This document shows, one piece after another, positions 8,850 through 17,887 of a stretch of DNA of 31,802 nt. The position numbers and the translations under genes are program-made. Positions within the stretch are counted from its first letter, which is position 1. Each line of letters begins with the position of its first letter. Source of the DNA: CAYMFD01 sp964389475 (GTDB taxonomy: Bacteria > Bacteroidota > Bacteroidia > Chitinophagales > Saprospiraceae); the NCBI GenBank assembly GCA_964389475.1, contig CAYMFD010000033.1:1-31802 (forward strand), given 5' to 3'. Under the pieces are notes generated by a model. That model saw nothing but the letters and a program-made list of their open reading frames with translations. It had not been told where the DNA came from and made no database searches.

Positions 8850-10790
8850 TTATTGCCTAGTGAGCACAAATGTTACTCGCCGATTTTGCTGACGTCCTTC
8901 CTTGGTATTATTGTCGGCGATAGGCTCTGTCTCCCCTCTGCCGATGGCCTCTACCCTATCCGAGCTTATACCATTTTCGATAATGGCGGCCTTGACCGCA
9001 GTGGCCCTCTGTTGGCTGAGTAGCATATTGGCATTTGGCTGTCCTATATTGTCCGTGTGGCCGACGATGGTCATCACCTTGTCAGGGTAGTCATTAAGCA
9101 GGCGGATGAGGCGGTTGACCTCCTGCTCACTTTGTGGGAGTAAAGCAGCAGACCCACTTTCGAAAAATATATTGCGCAACACGACCGGTCGCTCTACTGA
9201 CACAGTCTCCACCTCCACCTGAGCAATAGGCTGCAGAGCAATGTCCAAGCGCATCGGATCTATAGCCGTCGTGATGCTGTCTAGTTCGTAGTGCTCTGAG
9301 TAAAACAGATATCCCGCCTGCTCCGCCGTAAATGCATAAGACTGCCCGATAGGTAGTGCGACGAAGTAGTTGCCCACCTCATCGGTCGTAACGATCTGCC
9401 GTACCTTATTTTCAGTGACATTAGTAAGCTCTAGAGTGGCAGCTAGTCCAGCTCCCGTGCTAGCATCAGTGACCTGCCCTTCGACGAATGTCACACTGTT
9501 GGGCCGTGCTATTGGTGGCAGCGTAAACTTATAAATATCGAGGTCGCGCCGCGTCTCATCGAGGTCGTCGCGATCACTGGCATAGTAGGCAGAGACACCA
9601 TCTAGGGAGACAGTCAGGCTACCTTCGCTACCCTTGGTATTGATGGGGTAGCCGATATTTTGTGGTTCAGACCAGCCGCTTTCCTTTTGCCACCGAGCAT
9701 AGTATATGTCAAAGCCACCCATACCCGGCCTAGCATTACTACGAAAGTATAGCGTCGTACCATCGTGGTGCATAAAGGGTGACTCCTCATGGCCTGTCGT
9801 ATTAATGACTTCGCCTAGGTTAACCGGGCGATACCACTGTCCCTCGGCATTGAGCTGTGTATAGTAGATATCCTTACCACCTACACCGCCAGTACGATCG
9901 CTGATGAAGTATAATCCCCGTCCATCAGCCGTCAAAGAGGGGCCGCTGTCACTACTCGCACTGTTGACCCGCTTGCCCATATTGATAGGCCTAGTCCAGC
10001 CGTCTTCTGATCGCTTGCTGTAGTAAAGGTCGCACTGACCATAGCCATCTAGTCGACCACAGGCAGTGAACACGATCAGTCGGCCATCGGCAGATATGCT
10101 GTGTATGCCTTCATTGCCCTTGGTATTAAGATCATCTAGTGCTATAGCTTGCGCAAAAGTCGTATCGTCTATGCGACTCGCACTGTAGAGGTCTTCTTGA
10201 TTCTGGGTACGACGTACAAATATCATCTCCTCATCGTCACCTCGCATGACTGGCATATACTCGGAGTAGACGCTATTGATGCCGTCTACCTTGATAGGAT
10301 CAAAGGGTTGTGGGTTTGCTGTAGCATATGCGGCAAAGTGCATGTCAGCAGCATGCTTGACTGCACGGTTATACTTCTGTGCCGTACTATCAGCACTAGC
10401 TAGGTAGTGATCGAATGCCTCCGCAGCATCACTATAATGGTCAACTTGCATATGGGCTGTAGCCATCGCATAGTAAATCTCTGGATCTACCACGTCTCGC
10501 ATAGGTAATGCTTGCTCAAAGTACTTGATGGCCTCGTCATAAGACTCTAGACGATAATGCAGTCCGCCTAGACTGAGGTAGGCCTCCTGTAGGCTTGGCT
10601 CTCTATCCACTAACTTTTCGTAGAGTTTGATGGCCTCCTCGGTCTTGCCTTGCTTGCTAGCCTTGCGAGCTTTCTGGTAGAGCTTGGTCGATTTCTTGGA
10701 CAGCTGGTCGGCTGTCACTACCTCTTGTGCCTGTGACGGAGAGAGTAGGAGTAGCCCAGCCAGGACGGATAGTATGATTCTGTATAGCAT
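8850..10790 (-). CDS. PorE-like envelope protein: TPR, PD40 propeller, carboxypeptidase-regulatory and OmpA domains
   Basis: Periplasmic/outer-membrane protein that probably ties an envelope complex to peptidoglycan. Domains in order: signal peptide ending SPSQAQ (about 1-22, no lipobox Cys), TPR repeats (about 25-150), a PD40/WD40-like beta-propeller (about 160-425, with repeated 'LYFRSN/LYFISD' and 'GGFDIYYA'-type strands), a carboxypeptidase regulatory-like domain (about 435-515), and an OmpA C-terminal domain (about 535-646) with GHTDNIG and QQNRRV. This order matches PorE (PG1058) of the type IX secretion system, but Bacteroidota have many paralogues, so the T9SS link is unproven. The ATG at 10790 overlaps the stop of the POTRA gene (TGATG), indicating coupling. 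Confidence 0.87.
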   Translation of the reverse strand: MLYRIILSVLAGLLLLSPSQAQEVVTADQLSKKSTKLYQKARKASKQGKTEEAIKLYEKLVDREPSLQEAYLSLGGLHYRLESYDEAIKYFEQALPMRDVVDPEIYYAMATAHMQVDHYSDAAEAFDHYLASADSTAQKYNRAVKHAADMHFAAYATANPQPFDPIKVDGINSVYSEYMPVMRGDDEEMIFVRRTQNQEDLYSASRIDDTTFAQAIALDDLNTKGNEGIHSISADGRLIVFTACGRLDGYGQCDLYYSKRSEDGWTRPINMGKRVNSASSDSGPSLTADGRGLYFISDRTGGVGGKDIYYTQLNAEGQWYRPVNLGEVINTTGHEESPFMHHDGTTLYFRSNARPGMGGFDIYYARWQKESGWSEPQNIGYPINTKGSEGSLTVSLDGVSAYYASDRDDLDETRRDLDIYKFTLPPIARPNSVTFVEGQVTDASTGAGLAATLELTNVTENKVRQIVTTDEVGNYFVALPIGQSYAFTAEQAGYLFYSEHYELDSITTAIDPMRLDIALQPIAQVEVETVSVERPVVLRNIFFESGSAALLPQSEQEVNRLIRLLNDYPDKVMTIVGHTDNIGQPNANMLLSQQRATAVKAAIIENGISSDRVEAIGRGETEPIADNNTKEGRQQNRRVTFVLTRQ

Positions 10791-12211
10791 CAAAATGCGG
10801 TATTACTTTTAAAATAAAGGCCTCCCTCGCCCAGATGATTCCAATTGTACTCCACCTTAACGACCACAGTATTGGCAACTATTATGTCTAGAGCAGGTCC
10901 ATAGCCCAGTAGCCACCGGTTAGTGAGTGGGTTGAGGGCAGTATTATTGGGGTCATTGGCATAGCCCGTATCGAGTGACCATCGGGCAAAAAGCTTGATG
11001 TCTAGCTTACGATACTGGCGGATAGGCATCAGGCGATTATCAATGACTCGCTCTACGAACTTATAACTCACCTGCGACCTAGCTATAAAATAGTCGAGCC
11101 CGTCCATTACGTAGAGTTCATAGCCACGTACCTCCTGCTCATTGTAACCGATACTCCTATTATTAAAGAATGCGATGGGCCCTCGGATAAGCTGTCGCTT
11201 GCCCTGTAGATGTACTCCACCAATCAGATTATTGATGGGTTGATAGTACTGCTCATAACTAGCTGATAGGGTGAGGTTGTTAATCTCATTCCATATCCCA
11301 AGGCCGTCTTTGGTAATATTGGCTGACAGGCGGTAGCCACCTAGGGGATACTGCCAGTAGGTACGCTTGTCGATCACTGCCTCGTAGGCAAGCTGGAGGT
11401 AGGTCAGATCAGTCAGTCCATTACCTAGGTACTGCGGATTGAGGTCCACTACTTGCTGGTCGACCGTACGGTGATGGCCCTGCAACCTAAAGGACTGAAA
11501 CCTATATATATCAGGACGGTGAGTGACAGTCACTCCCGCTCGGTAGCGCTGATTGAGGCGGCTATCATCTGCCTTGCTAAAGAATACTTGCTTGTTATCG
11601 AGAGTATTGTAGTTGATCTCTCGGCTCTCAGCAAATAACACATTGGTCTGTACTCCCCATTCCCCGGTACGCAGGTAGGGCCAGCCGTAGTCTATCTCGT
11701 ACTTGCGGGTATAGCCAAACTGTGCCTTAAGCTTAAGCCGGTCATAGTTGCCCGTCGTATTGATATGGTCTAGACGTATACCATAGTTAACTCGGTCTAG
11801 CGACCTACCCTGCTCTTGCCACCATACGTTAAAGGATCGATCGGCAAAGTCAAAAATCGGCGATGGGTAGAGGTACCAATTCTCTTGGAGGGCTACTATG
11901 ATATCGGCCTTTTCCTCGGTAAGTTCCCAATCTTTGATACTGATCTGCGCATAGCTAAATAGGCCAGTGCTGAGTATCTGCTTCTTATTACGAGTAAGAC
12001 GGTCATCTAGGTCTGCTACCCAAAGCGTATCGCCGGGGGCTATATCCATCTCTCGCTCTATGACGTAGGCTTTGGTACGATCATTACCAGCGAATAAGAC
12101 CTCATCGACGACCAGATACGTCTGTCCGCTGAGGCACTGGGCCATACAGGCCAGTATAAGGCTACACGTTAAGGTAATGTATGAGGGAGTCATACCGCTC
12201 CTGTAGCGCAT
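10790..12211 (-). CDS. POTRA-domain outer-membrane beta-barrel protein (BamA/TamA family-like)
   Basis: Predicted outer-membrane protein of the Omp85-like superfamily. After a signal peptide ending near CLSGQ, about residues 30-105 form one POTRA domain (VDEVLFAGNDRTKAYVIERE, DRLTRNKKQILSTGLFSYA). The rest has alternating beta strands of a barrel and ends in Phe, the usual C-terminal residue for barrel insertion. At about 473 residues with a single POTRA it is shorter than BamA (five POTRAs) and is not the essential BamA. The start at 12211 is chosen because it gives a charged n-region (MRYRSGM); the ATG at 12193 is an alternative. It overlaps the upstream CBS gene by about 50 bp and the downstream PorE-like gene by one base. 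Coupled expression with a PorE-like protein suggests a joint envelope role. Confidence 0.78.
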   Translation of the reverse strand: MRYRSGMTPSYITLTCSLILACMAQCLSGQTYLVVDEVLFAGNDRTKAYVIEREMDIAPGDTLWVADLDDRLTRNKKQILSTGLFSYAQISIKDWELTEEKADIIVALQENWYLYPSPIFDFADRSFNVWWQEQGRSLDRVNYGIRLDHINTTGNYDRLKLKAQFGYTRKYEIDYGWPYLRTGEWGVQTNVLFAESREINYNTLDNKQVFFSKADDSRLNQRYRAGVTVTHRPDIYRFQSFRLQGHHRTVDQQVVDLNPQYLGNGLTDLTYLQLAYEAVIDKRTYWQYPLGGYRLSANITKDGLGIWNEINNLTLSASYEQYYQPINNLIGGVHLQGKRQLIRGPIAFFNNRSIGYNEQEVRGYELYVMDGLDYFIARSQVSYKFVERVIDNRLMPIRQYRKLDIKLFARWSLDTGYANDPNNTALNPLTNRWLLGYGPALDIIVANTVVVKVEYNWNHLGEGGLYFKSNTAF

Positions 12212-12821
12212 CTTTGTAGTCGTTCTCTGCAAATGTGCCTCTGATGGTGTAATCATATCGTACGAACGAGGCAATGATACGGCTTATGTCTTGCTTATTG
12301 ATCTTAAGCGTAACGACGACGCGATTGCTACCCGGCTCGAAGGACAGCATACTAGTCAGGATAGCTGCAGACTCTTCTTCAATAATACGGGCGATCTCGA
12401 CCATACTATAATTGACACGATCTGTCTCTACGACCACGATACTGCCTGGCTCCTCAAAGGAAAACGAACCTGCAAAGTAGTGCAATAGTGATGTTAGTGA
12501 TATACTGCCCAGATAGGTCTCCTTGGTATCGATGACGGGGATGCTAGTCAGATCGTACTCAGCCATACGGTCCATCACTTCGAATATGTGGTCGGTACTC
12601 TGCGCCACAGCGCCGGCTATGCTCAGGCGATAACTGCCTATACTAGCATCTATATTTTGTGATACGATATCTGACTCACTCAGGATACCAAGTAGGGTCT
12701 CATTATTGACGATGGGTAAGTGGCGTACGTTATGGAGACTCATCAGACCTAGCGCCTCCTCGCCAGTGTCACTGGTCTTAAGTGTGTCTAACTCCTCGGT
12801 GATGATGTCTCTTGCTAGCAA
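12162..12821 (-). CDS. CBS-domain pair protein with C-terminal ACT-like region
   Basis: Two CBS domains (about 1-60 and 72-130) form a Bateman module, which usually binds adenine nucleotides as a sensor. The remaining 85 residues (IARIIEEESAAILTSML..., VVVTLKINKQDISRIIASF) look like an ACT-type fold, the AcuB-like arrangement. No catalytic domain is attached, so it is likely a regulator; the target is unknown. The start is probably the TTG at 12821: an in-frame TAG stands two codons upstream, and MLARDIITEELDTLKTSDTG begins the first CBS domain without room for a later start. The 3' end overlaps the POTRA barrel gene. Confidence 0.8.
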   Translation of the reverse strand: MLARDIITEELDTLKTSDTGEEALGLMSLHNVRHLPIVNNETLLGILSESDIVSQNIDASIGSYRLSIAGAVAQSTDHIFEVMDRMAEYDLTSIPVIDTKETYLGSISLTSLLHYFAGSFSFEEPGSIVVVETDRVNYSMVEIARIIEEESAAILTSMLSFEPGSNRVVVTLKINKQDISRIIASFVRYDYTIRGTFAENDYKDALQERYDSLIHYLNV

Positions 12822-12893
12822 AGTCTATGGTCGTTAATGTGTTTTCGTAATGGTACTTCTTACACTAGGTAAATGCAGGGTCTACCCTACTTG

Positions 12894-13727
12894 TTACCTT
12901 CTCATCAGCTTTTTTCTTTCTTTAACGAATTCTGCCTCACTCAGCAGCCCACGCTTGCGCAGCTCGGCGAGCTTATTGAGCTGGCTCAGTAGCTTGTCGT
13001 CTTGCGGCATCTCTAGGCTATCTTCCGCGCCATTACTGCCACCTGCCGCCACTGCGAATGGTGACTGCTTGTACCCACTATTTTTAAAGGCCTCAAACTC
13101 TGGCTGTATACGTACATAGGCGAGGTCGTCGTGCGACTCAATACGCTTGGCATCATCAAAGCCTAGCTCGATGGCTCGCTGTATATGGTAGTAGGCCTCC
13201 TCCTTCTGCTCCGTGAGCGAGTAGCTACAGGCGATGTTAAAGTGTAGGGCGATATCATTGGGGTTGATCTGTAGACCTTGCTTAAAATCTTCTATAGCAG
13301 CTTGCAGGTCAAATGCCTTGTGCTTTTTGATACCTGATTTTTTAAATGGATTACTGCGGGCACTACGACTAGTGGTTGACTTTGCTCGTGGTTGACGTCG
13401 CTTACGATTTTGGTTGACGCCACGATGTTTGGCCCGCTCCATCTGCTTATAACGCCTATCCTCTACACTGCCGGGCTGTCGCTTATTGCGGATGACATTG
13501 CGATTATACTTTCTGTCAAACTGGTCGTCAGACATCATCAGTAGGCTCACTCCTTCTATAAATCCCAGGATGGTGGTGATAGGAAATATAGCCGATGTTA
13601 CAGCCATTAGTATAAGAAAGAAGATACCTCCACCTATATCACCTAGGTAGAACTTATGCAAGCCAAAGAAGCCACCAAAGAAAGCCATAATGGCAGCTAG
13701 TACTCGATTTCTAGCAAATGTTGCCAT
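12894..13727 (-). CDS. TM2-domain membrane protein with TPR and SHOCT motifs
   Basis: Membrane protein of unknown role. Residues about 1-65 form a TM2 domain: a two-helix hairpin with the typical GGFFGLHKFYLGDIGGG motif. A basic linker (about 80-135, rich in Arg/Lys) follows, then TPR-like helices (FDLQAAIEDFKQGLQINPND, about 142-215), and a SHOCT motif at the C-terminus (LNKLAELRKRGLLSEAEFVKER). SHOCT motifs are short oligomerisation elements. The ATG at 13727 lies within the 3' end of the upstream phosphatase gene (17-bp overlap), so the two are co-expressed and may act together. Confidence 0.82.
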   Translation of the reverse strand: MATFARNRVLAAIMAFFGGFFGLHKFYLGDIGGGIFFLILMAVTSAIFPITTILGFIEGVSLLMMSDDQFDRKYNRNVIRNKRQPGSVEDRRYKQMERAKHRGVNQNRKRRQPRAKSTTSRSARSNPFKKSGIKKHKAFDLQAAIEDFKQGLQINPNDIALHFNIACSYSLTEQKEEAYYHIQRAIELGFDDAKRIESHDDLAYVRIQPEFEAFKNSGYKQSPFAVAAGGSNGAEDSLEMPQDDKLLSQLNKLAELRKRGLLSEAEFVKERKKLMRR

Positions 13728-14955
13728 GGTCGTATATTTTGCAGGTCAAGATCGCAATATCGTCTACATAGGTCGTATCGCCTCGAAATGTATCGATCTC
13801 ATCCATCAATCTCTCATTAAATTTAGCAGGGGATGACGTATGGTTCTGTTGTACGAAATGCTCAATCTTACTATCCTCGAAGTAGTCGCCATCGTTATCC
13901 TGTAGATCCGCCAGTCCATCCGTAAAGGTAAAAATTGTCGCCTCTCCACAGAGCTCTATTCTCTCCTCTGTAATCTCTGGTAGTCGCTCGAAAGCACCAA
14001 TAACGGTACAACCCTTGTCTAGCCGGCGCATACCCTTGCCATCTATGAGTACAGGTGGATAGTGACCAGCATTAATATAGCGTAGCGTCCGCTGCTCTAC
14101 GTCGACCTCTCCTATAAAGAAAGTAATGAACCGCTCACTATGCGTGATGCGATGTACCGACTGATTAAGGGCAAAGACAAAGGTCTCTAGGTCGCGATAT
14201 TGAAAAATGAGACTCTGTATCGTCGCTTGAAAATTAGCCATCAGTAGAGCGGCAGCTACTCCCTTACCTGCTATATCCGCTATACAAAAGGCAAATCGCG
14301 TATCACTAAAACGGATAAAGTCAAGATAGTCGCCGCCTATGTTGGAGTGGGGCTTATAAATACTATCTAGTGCAAAATGCTTCGTCACGGGCATAGCCTT
14401 GGGTATCAGCATAGACTGTACCTCGCTGGCGAGCTCCATCTCATGCTGTAGCTTCTCCTGCGCCAGCTGCTTCTTGAAGAGACGCTTATTTTCAATGGCT
14501 ACTGCGATGATATTGGTTATCGTCGTTATAAACTGGATCTTGTTGTACAGGTCTTCCTTACCTCGTATTCCACCGATCAACGCATAGGCGATAGGTGCCT
14601 CCTTGTGAAAGACAGGTATAACAATGTCAAACGTCTGGAGGAGCTCTGGGTCATCGTCTTTGATAGTGTGGAGTCGCTTGAGGGTCAGAATATGCTCAAT
14701 GATATCGGTCACATTATCAGCGTCATAGTTGATGCTACTTGTACACCGCCACTCCCCATCACCTACTACGAACAAGGCCATCTTTTCGATCGCCATGTCC
14801 CAGCTCAAGAAAGAGTTGTACATCTTAAAAAGACCACCCGCCGTCACATTGTCATTGATAGCTTGCGTAATAGTCAGGAGGCTGCGGATCTGTAGCTTCT
14901 TAAGCGACAGTTCTTTCTCCATTTTCTCTAGCATGTTATTGCTGGTCTTCGTCAT
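13711..14955 (-). CDS. GAF-SpoIIE/RsbU-type PP2C serine phosphatase
   Basis: Cytoplasmic signalling phosphatase of the PPM/SpoIIE group, typically acting on anti-anti-sigma factors in partner-switching pathways. N-terminal residues about 25-180 resemble a GAF sensor domain, followed by a helical linker (LAQEKLQHEMELASEVQ) and the PP2C domain (about 195-410). Metal-binding motifs are visible: GGDYLDF, FCIADIAGKGVAAALLMA and FTDGLADLQDNDGD. Start at the ATG at 14955 (MTKTSNNMLEKMEKEL); internal ATGs a few codons on are possible. No sigma factor or STAS-domain gene lies beside it. It is first in a unit with the TM2/SHOCT gene. Confidence 0.87.
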   Translation of the reverse strand: MTKTSNNMLEKMEKELSLKKLQIRSLLTITQAINDNVTAGGLFKMYNSFLSWDMAIEKMALFVVGDGEWRCTSSINYDADNVTDIIEHILTLKRLHTIKDDDPELLQTFDIVIPVFHKEAPIAYALIGGIRGKEDLYNKIQFITTITNIIAVAIENKRLFKKQLAQEKLQHEMELASEVQSMLIPKAMPVTKHFALDSIYKPHSNIGGDYLDFIRFSDTRFAFCIADIAGKGVAAALLMANFQATIQSLIFQYRDLETFVFALNQSVHRITHSERFITFFIGEVDVEQRTLRYINAGHYPPVLIDGKGMRRLDKGCTVIGAFERLPEITEERIELCGEATIFTFTDGLADLQDNDGDYFEDSKIEHFVQQNHTSSPAKFNERLMDEIDTFRGDTTYVDDIAILTCKIYDHGNIC

Positions 14956-15223
14956 ACCTCTGGTGAAGGTAACGCTTTTAGCTATTCGACAGTATACCAG
15001 TGTCAGGTGACGGAGATGGTGGATTCACGTACTTCTACCGGTGTAAATCCAATCAGTTTAAATCATCACCTAACTCATATAAGGTACTAGTACGACCGAA
15101 GAGTCGCATCTCGAGAATACTACATGGACGTATTAACTAAGAGCCTGAAGTGACAGCAGCACCAGTTATCGACGCTTAAGCCGTCTATATCGTAGATCGT
15201 GCTCCTTTAACAAGAGGCTCTCA

Positions 15224-16705
15224 CTAGACTTCAGCACGTACGAATGCTAGGGCCGCTTGCATGTGATCGTGGATGATGTGGTCACCCTTGACCCGAGGTA
15301 TGGTAGCACGATATTTATCGACTAGCCGCTGTGTACTCGGTGACGGTCGGAGAGGTGCTCTATACTCTATTGCCCTTACAGCTATCATCAACTCGATGGC
15401 CAATACTTGCCATACATTGTCAATAATACGATAGCACTTAGTAGCAGCATTAGCAGCCATGCTGACATGGTCCTCCTGGCCCTTGCTACTTACTATACTA
15501 TCGATAGAGGCAGGCGTGCACCACTGCTTATTCTGACTGACAATGCTCGCTGCTGTATACTGAGCGATCATGTACCCAGACTCTAGACCAGGATTATCAG
15601 CTAGATAGGCTGGTAAGTCTCTATCACCATTGATCAACTTATAGATACGTCGCTCACTGATGCTGCCTAGCTCAGCGATGGCAAGCGCCATATAATCAAG
15701 TACCATAGCTAGTGGCTGAGCATGAAAGTTACCGCCAGATATGATACGGTCGTCCTCGGCAAAAATATTGGGATTGTCCGTGACAGCGTTAATCTCTTGT
15801 AAGATGATGGCTCGAGCATGCTCTACAGCAGTGAGACTAGCGCCATGTACCTGTGGAACACACCTGAAAGCATATGGATCTTGAACACTACTGCAAGCGC
15901 TTCTAATCTTAGATGTACTAATCCAAGCATATACCTGCTTCGCGATCTCTATCTGCCCACTGTGCCTCCTCACCTCATGCGTGTACACCTCATACGGACT
16001 GTGGTCACAAGCATACGCCTCTATCGACACCGCCGCATAATTAGTAGCCATCTCTATCATACGATGGCTTTGCAATACGGCATAAGACATGTAGGCTGCA
16101 CTGAACTGTGTACCATTTATCAAAGCGAGCCCCTCTTTAGCTTGTAAAACATGTGCCTCTATACCTGCTATATGTAAGGCATCGGCAGCAGCCATTTCTA
16201 GACCCTTATACCGCACACGACCCTCTCCTACAGCTGGCAGTGCAAGATGAGCTAGCGGTGCGAGATCACCAGAGGCTCCCAGTGAGCCGAGCTGGTATAT
16301 GAGTGGTGTGATGTCATTGTTATAAAGGGATAGTAACTGCTCTACAAGTGTAACACTTACACCGCTATGACCCGCTATCAGATTCTTTATCTTCAGCACC
16401 AGCATCAACCTTACGAGTGGATAAGGTACTTCCTCACCAGCTCCACACGCATGTGATCTCAGTAAGTTGAGCTGTAACTGCTGGATGTCAGACTTGGGAA
16501 TACTCACGTCGCACAGGGAGCCAAATCCAGTATTAATACCATAGTACAAGCTGGTATCATCCTCTATCTTGCCCTGTATATAGGTGTAAGATCTCTGCAC
16601 CGCAAGCATTGCCTCTGCAGCTACAGATAGCTCCGTGACTTGAGAGGAGAGTACGAGACCTACTTGTTCTAGTGTGAGATCATCGTGAGATAATTGTAAG
16701 TGCAT
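15224..16705 (-). CDS. hutH: Histidine ammonia-lyase
   Basis: Cytosolic lyase that removes ammonia from L-histidine to give urocanate, the first step of histidine degradation. The MIO cofactor triad Ala-Ser-Gly is at about 144-146 (GSLGASGDLAPLAHLALP). The catalytic Tyr is in LYYGINTGFG (54-55). The substrate-selectivity pair is Ser-His (84-85, RSHACGAG), as in histidine lyases rather than the Phe-Leu or His-Leu of phenylalanine or tyrosine lyases. QEDHVSMAANAATK and GGNFHAQPLA are also conserved. Length 493 is normal. No hutU, hutI or hutG neighbour is present in the window. The deiodinase-like gene ends 27 bp upstream on the same strand, so they may be co-transcribed. Confidence 0.92.
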   Translation of the reverse strand: MHLQLSHDDLTLEQVGLVLSSQVTELSVAAEAMLAVQRSYTYIQGKIEDDTSLYYGINTGFGSLCDVSIPKSDIQQLQLNLLRSHACGAGEEVPYPLVRLMLVLKIKNLIAGHSGVSVTLVEQLLSLYNNDITPLIYQLGSLGASGDLAPLAHLALPAVGEGRVRYKGLEMAAADALHIAGIEAHVLQAKEGLALINGTQFSAAYMSYAVLQSHRMIEMATNYAAVSIEAYACDHSPYEVYTHEVRRHSGQIEIAKQVYAWISTSKIRSACSSVQDPYAFRCVPQVHGASLTAVEHARAIILQEINAVTDNPNIFAEDDRIISGGNFHAQPLAMVLDYMALAIAELGSISERRIYKLINGDRDLPAYLADNPGLESGYMIAQYTAASIVSQNKQWCTPASIDSIVSSKGQEDHVSMAANAATKCYRIIDNVWQVLAIELMIAVRAIEYRAPLRPSPSTQRLVDKYRATIPRVKGDHIIHDHMQAALAFVRAEV

Positions 16706-16732
16706 AATATATAGTACTGGCGGTGTGCGAAA

Positions 16733-17410
16733 CTAATAATAGCTGATCACATCACCCTCAGTTTTACGAGATATCACTGGTACCGTCGCATCATTAGCAG
16801 GATAGCCTACTGGTAGCAGTAGATAAGCTTTCTCATTAGCAGGTCGCTCTAGGATCTTCTCCAAAAAATTCATGGGGCTAGGCGTATGCGTCAGTGTCAC
16901 CAATCCTGCATGGTGTATTGCCGATATAAGCATGCCAGCGGCAATACCTACCGACTCGCTGACATAGTAGTTCTTACCCCTACTACCATCATCCAGCAGT
17001 TCGTACACTTGTTTAAATATAACGATTAGCCAAGGGGCTGTCGTCAAGAAGGGCTTATTCCAGTCCGTACCGAACTTCTCGAGATCCTCTACCCATTCTT
17101 CACTCATACGACCGTGGTAATTTTTGTACTCTTCCGCTTCTGCAGCTTTTCGGATCTCTTGCTTGACAGCCATAGACGAAACAGCCGCAAATGACCAAGG
17201 CTGCTTATTAGCTCCCGATGGAGCAGAGCTTGCCGTCATGAGTATATTCTCGATAATGGTCCTATCGACTTCTTTATCACTATAAAAGCGAACCGATCTC
17301 CTAGCCGACATCTCTTCTCTGTATGCTTTGCTACGTTCCAATGACACCTCGCGACCTAGATTATCAAAATCATATAGCTCGTGCTCGTACTCCTTACTAT
17401 CTTTATTCAC
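16733..17410 (-). CDS. Iodotyrosine-deiodinase-like flavoprotein of the nitroreductase family
   Basis: FMN-dependent nitroreductase-fold enzyme most like iodotyrosine deiodinase (IYD), which reductively removes halogens from halotyrosines. FMN-binding motifs: RRSVRFYS (38-44) and SSAPSGANKQPW (61-72). The three residues that in human IYD close over the substrate zwitterion (E157, Y161, K182) have counterparts at the same spacing: E94, Y98 and K119, in EEYKNY and TDWNKPF. The C-terminal part (GIAAGMLISAIHHAGLVTLT, then RPANEKAYLLLPVGYP) also follows IYD. Bacterial IYD has been characterised from Haliscomenobacter hydrossis. The start appears to be the GTG at 17410; a later start is possible since the first ~20 residues are weakly conserved. 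No N-terminal membrane anchor, as expected in bacteria. Confidence 0.85.
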   Translation of the reverse strand: MNKDSKEYEHELYDFDNLGREVSLERSKAYREEMSARRSVRFYSDKEVDRTIIENILMTASSAPSGANKQPWSFAAVSSMAVKQEIRKAAEAEEYKNYHGRMSEEWVEDLEKFGTDWNKPFLTTAPWLIVIFKQVYELLDDGSRGKNYYVSESVGIAAGMLISAIHHAGLVTLTHTPSPMNFLEKILERPANEKAYLLLPVGYPANDATVPVISRKTEGDVISYY

Positions 17411-17887
17411 ATTACTATTTTTGATTATACTTAGAACCTAGACTCACTTATACTACGCTTTCCACTTATCCACACTCACTCAGTGTATAACTTGAGTATA
17501 AGAATTGTCAAATTCAATCTCCAATGACTTGTATATGATAGATCATTGTGATGTGTTAATCCACTCATATTTGTTAGTACAAATAAAGAAGAACTGCACA
17601 TCGTAACCTTTTATTATTATGAAGATCATTCGTTCTACACAGCTTGTGAGTAATATATATAAGTAACACAACTCCAATGATTTAATCTGTTAGTATGCTG
17701 TTAGTAATGACTAGACGCTACCAACAGCCATAGACAGTCACTAGCGATTACAATTACTTACCCACGTACTAACACCTCTAATAATAATGGTTACATTATT
17801 TATAAAAGTATTAATATTATTAGATAAAAAGTCCTCAACCTAAGTCACCGATTCGGCATTGAGACAGGGAGCAATATCTTTGTGTCC
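17411..17887. other. AT-rich divergent intergenic region, candidate replication origin
   Basis: A 477-bp gap between the leftward deiodinase-like gene and rightward ctaA. It holds a perfect DnaA box on the plus strand (17466-17474), a near-consensus box on the minus strand (17482-17490, TTATACACT) and a very AT-rich block at about 17779-17830 (runs such as ATTAATATTATTAG) that could serve as an unwinding element. A short inverted repeat ACACT/AGTGT sits beside the DnaA box. No gene-like reading frame is seen. A parS-like site lies 1.1 kb to the right. Origin function is inferred; promoters for both flanking genes must also lie here. Confidence 0.4.
17466..17474 (+). promoter_or_regulatory. 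DnaA box, perfect consensus
   Basis: TTATCCACA matches the high-affinity DnaA box exactly and lies in a non-coding, AT-rich region. One exact match by chance in 477 bp, counting both strands, is unlikely (below 1 in 200). A second exact match exists elsewhere in the window inside thrB, so the motif alone is not proof. Confidence 0.5.

Noticed and set aside
14956..15223. Small gene or RNA between the phosphatase and hutH
   Set aside because: No frame with a plausible start, no terminator-like hairpin with T-run and no tRNA features were visible in the 268 bp.
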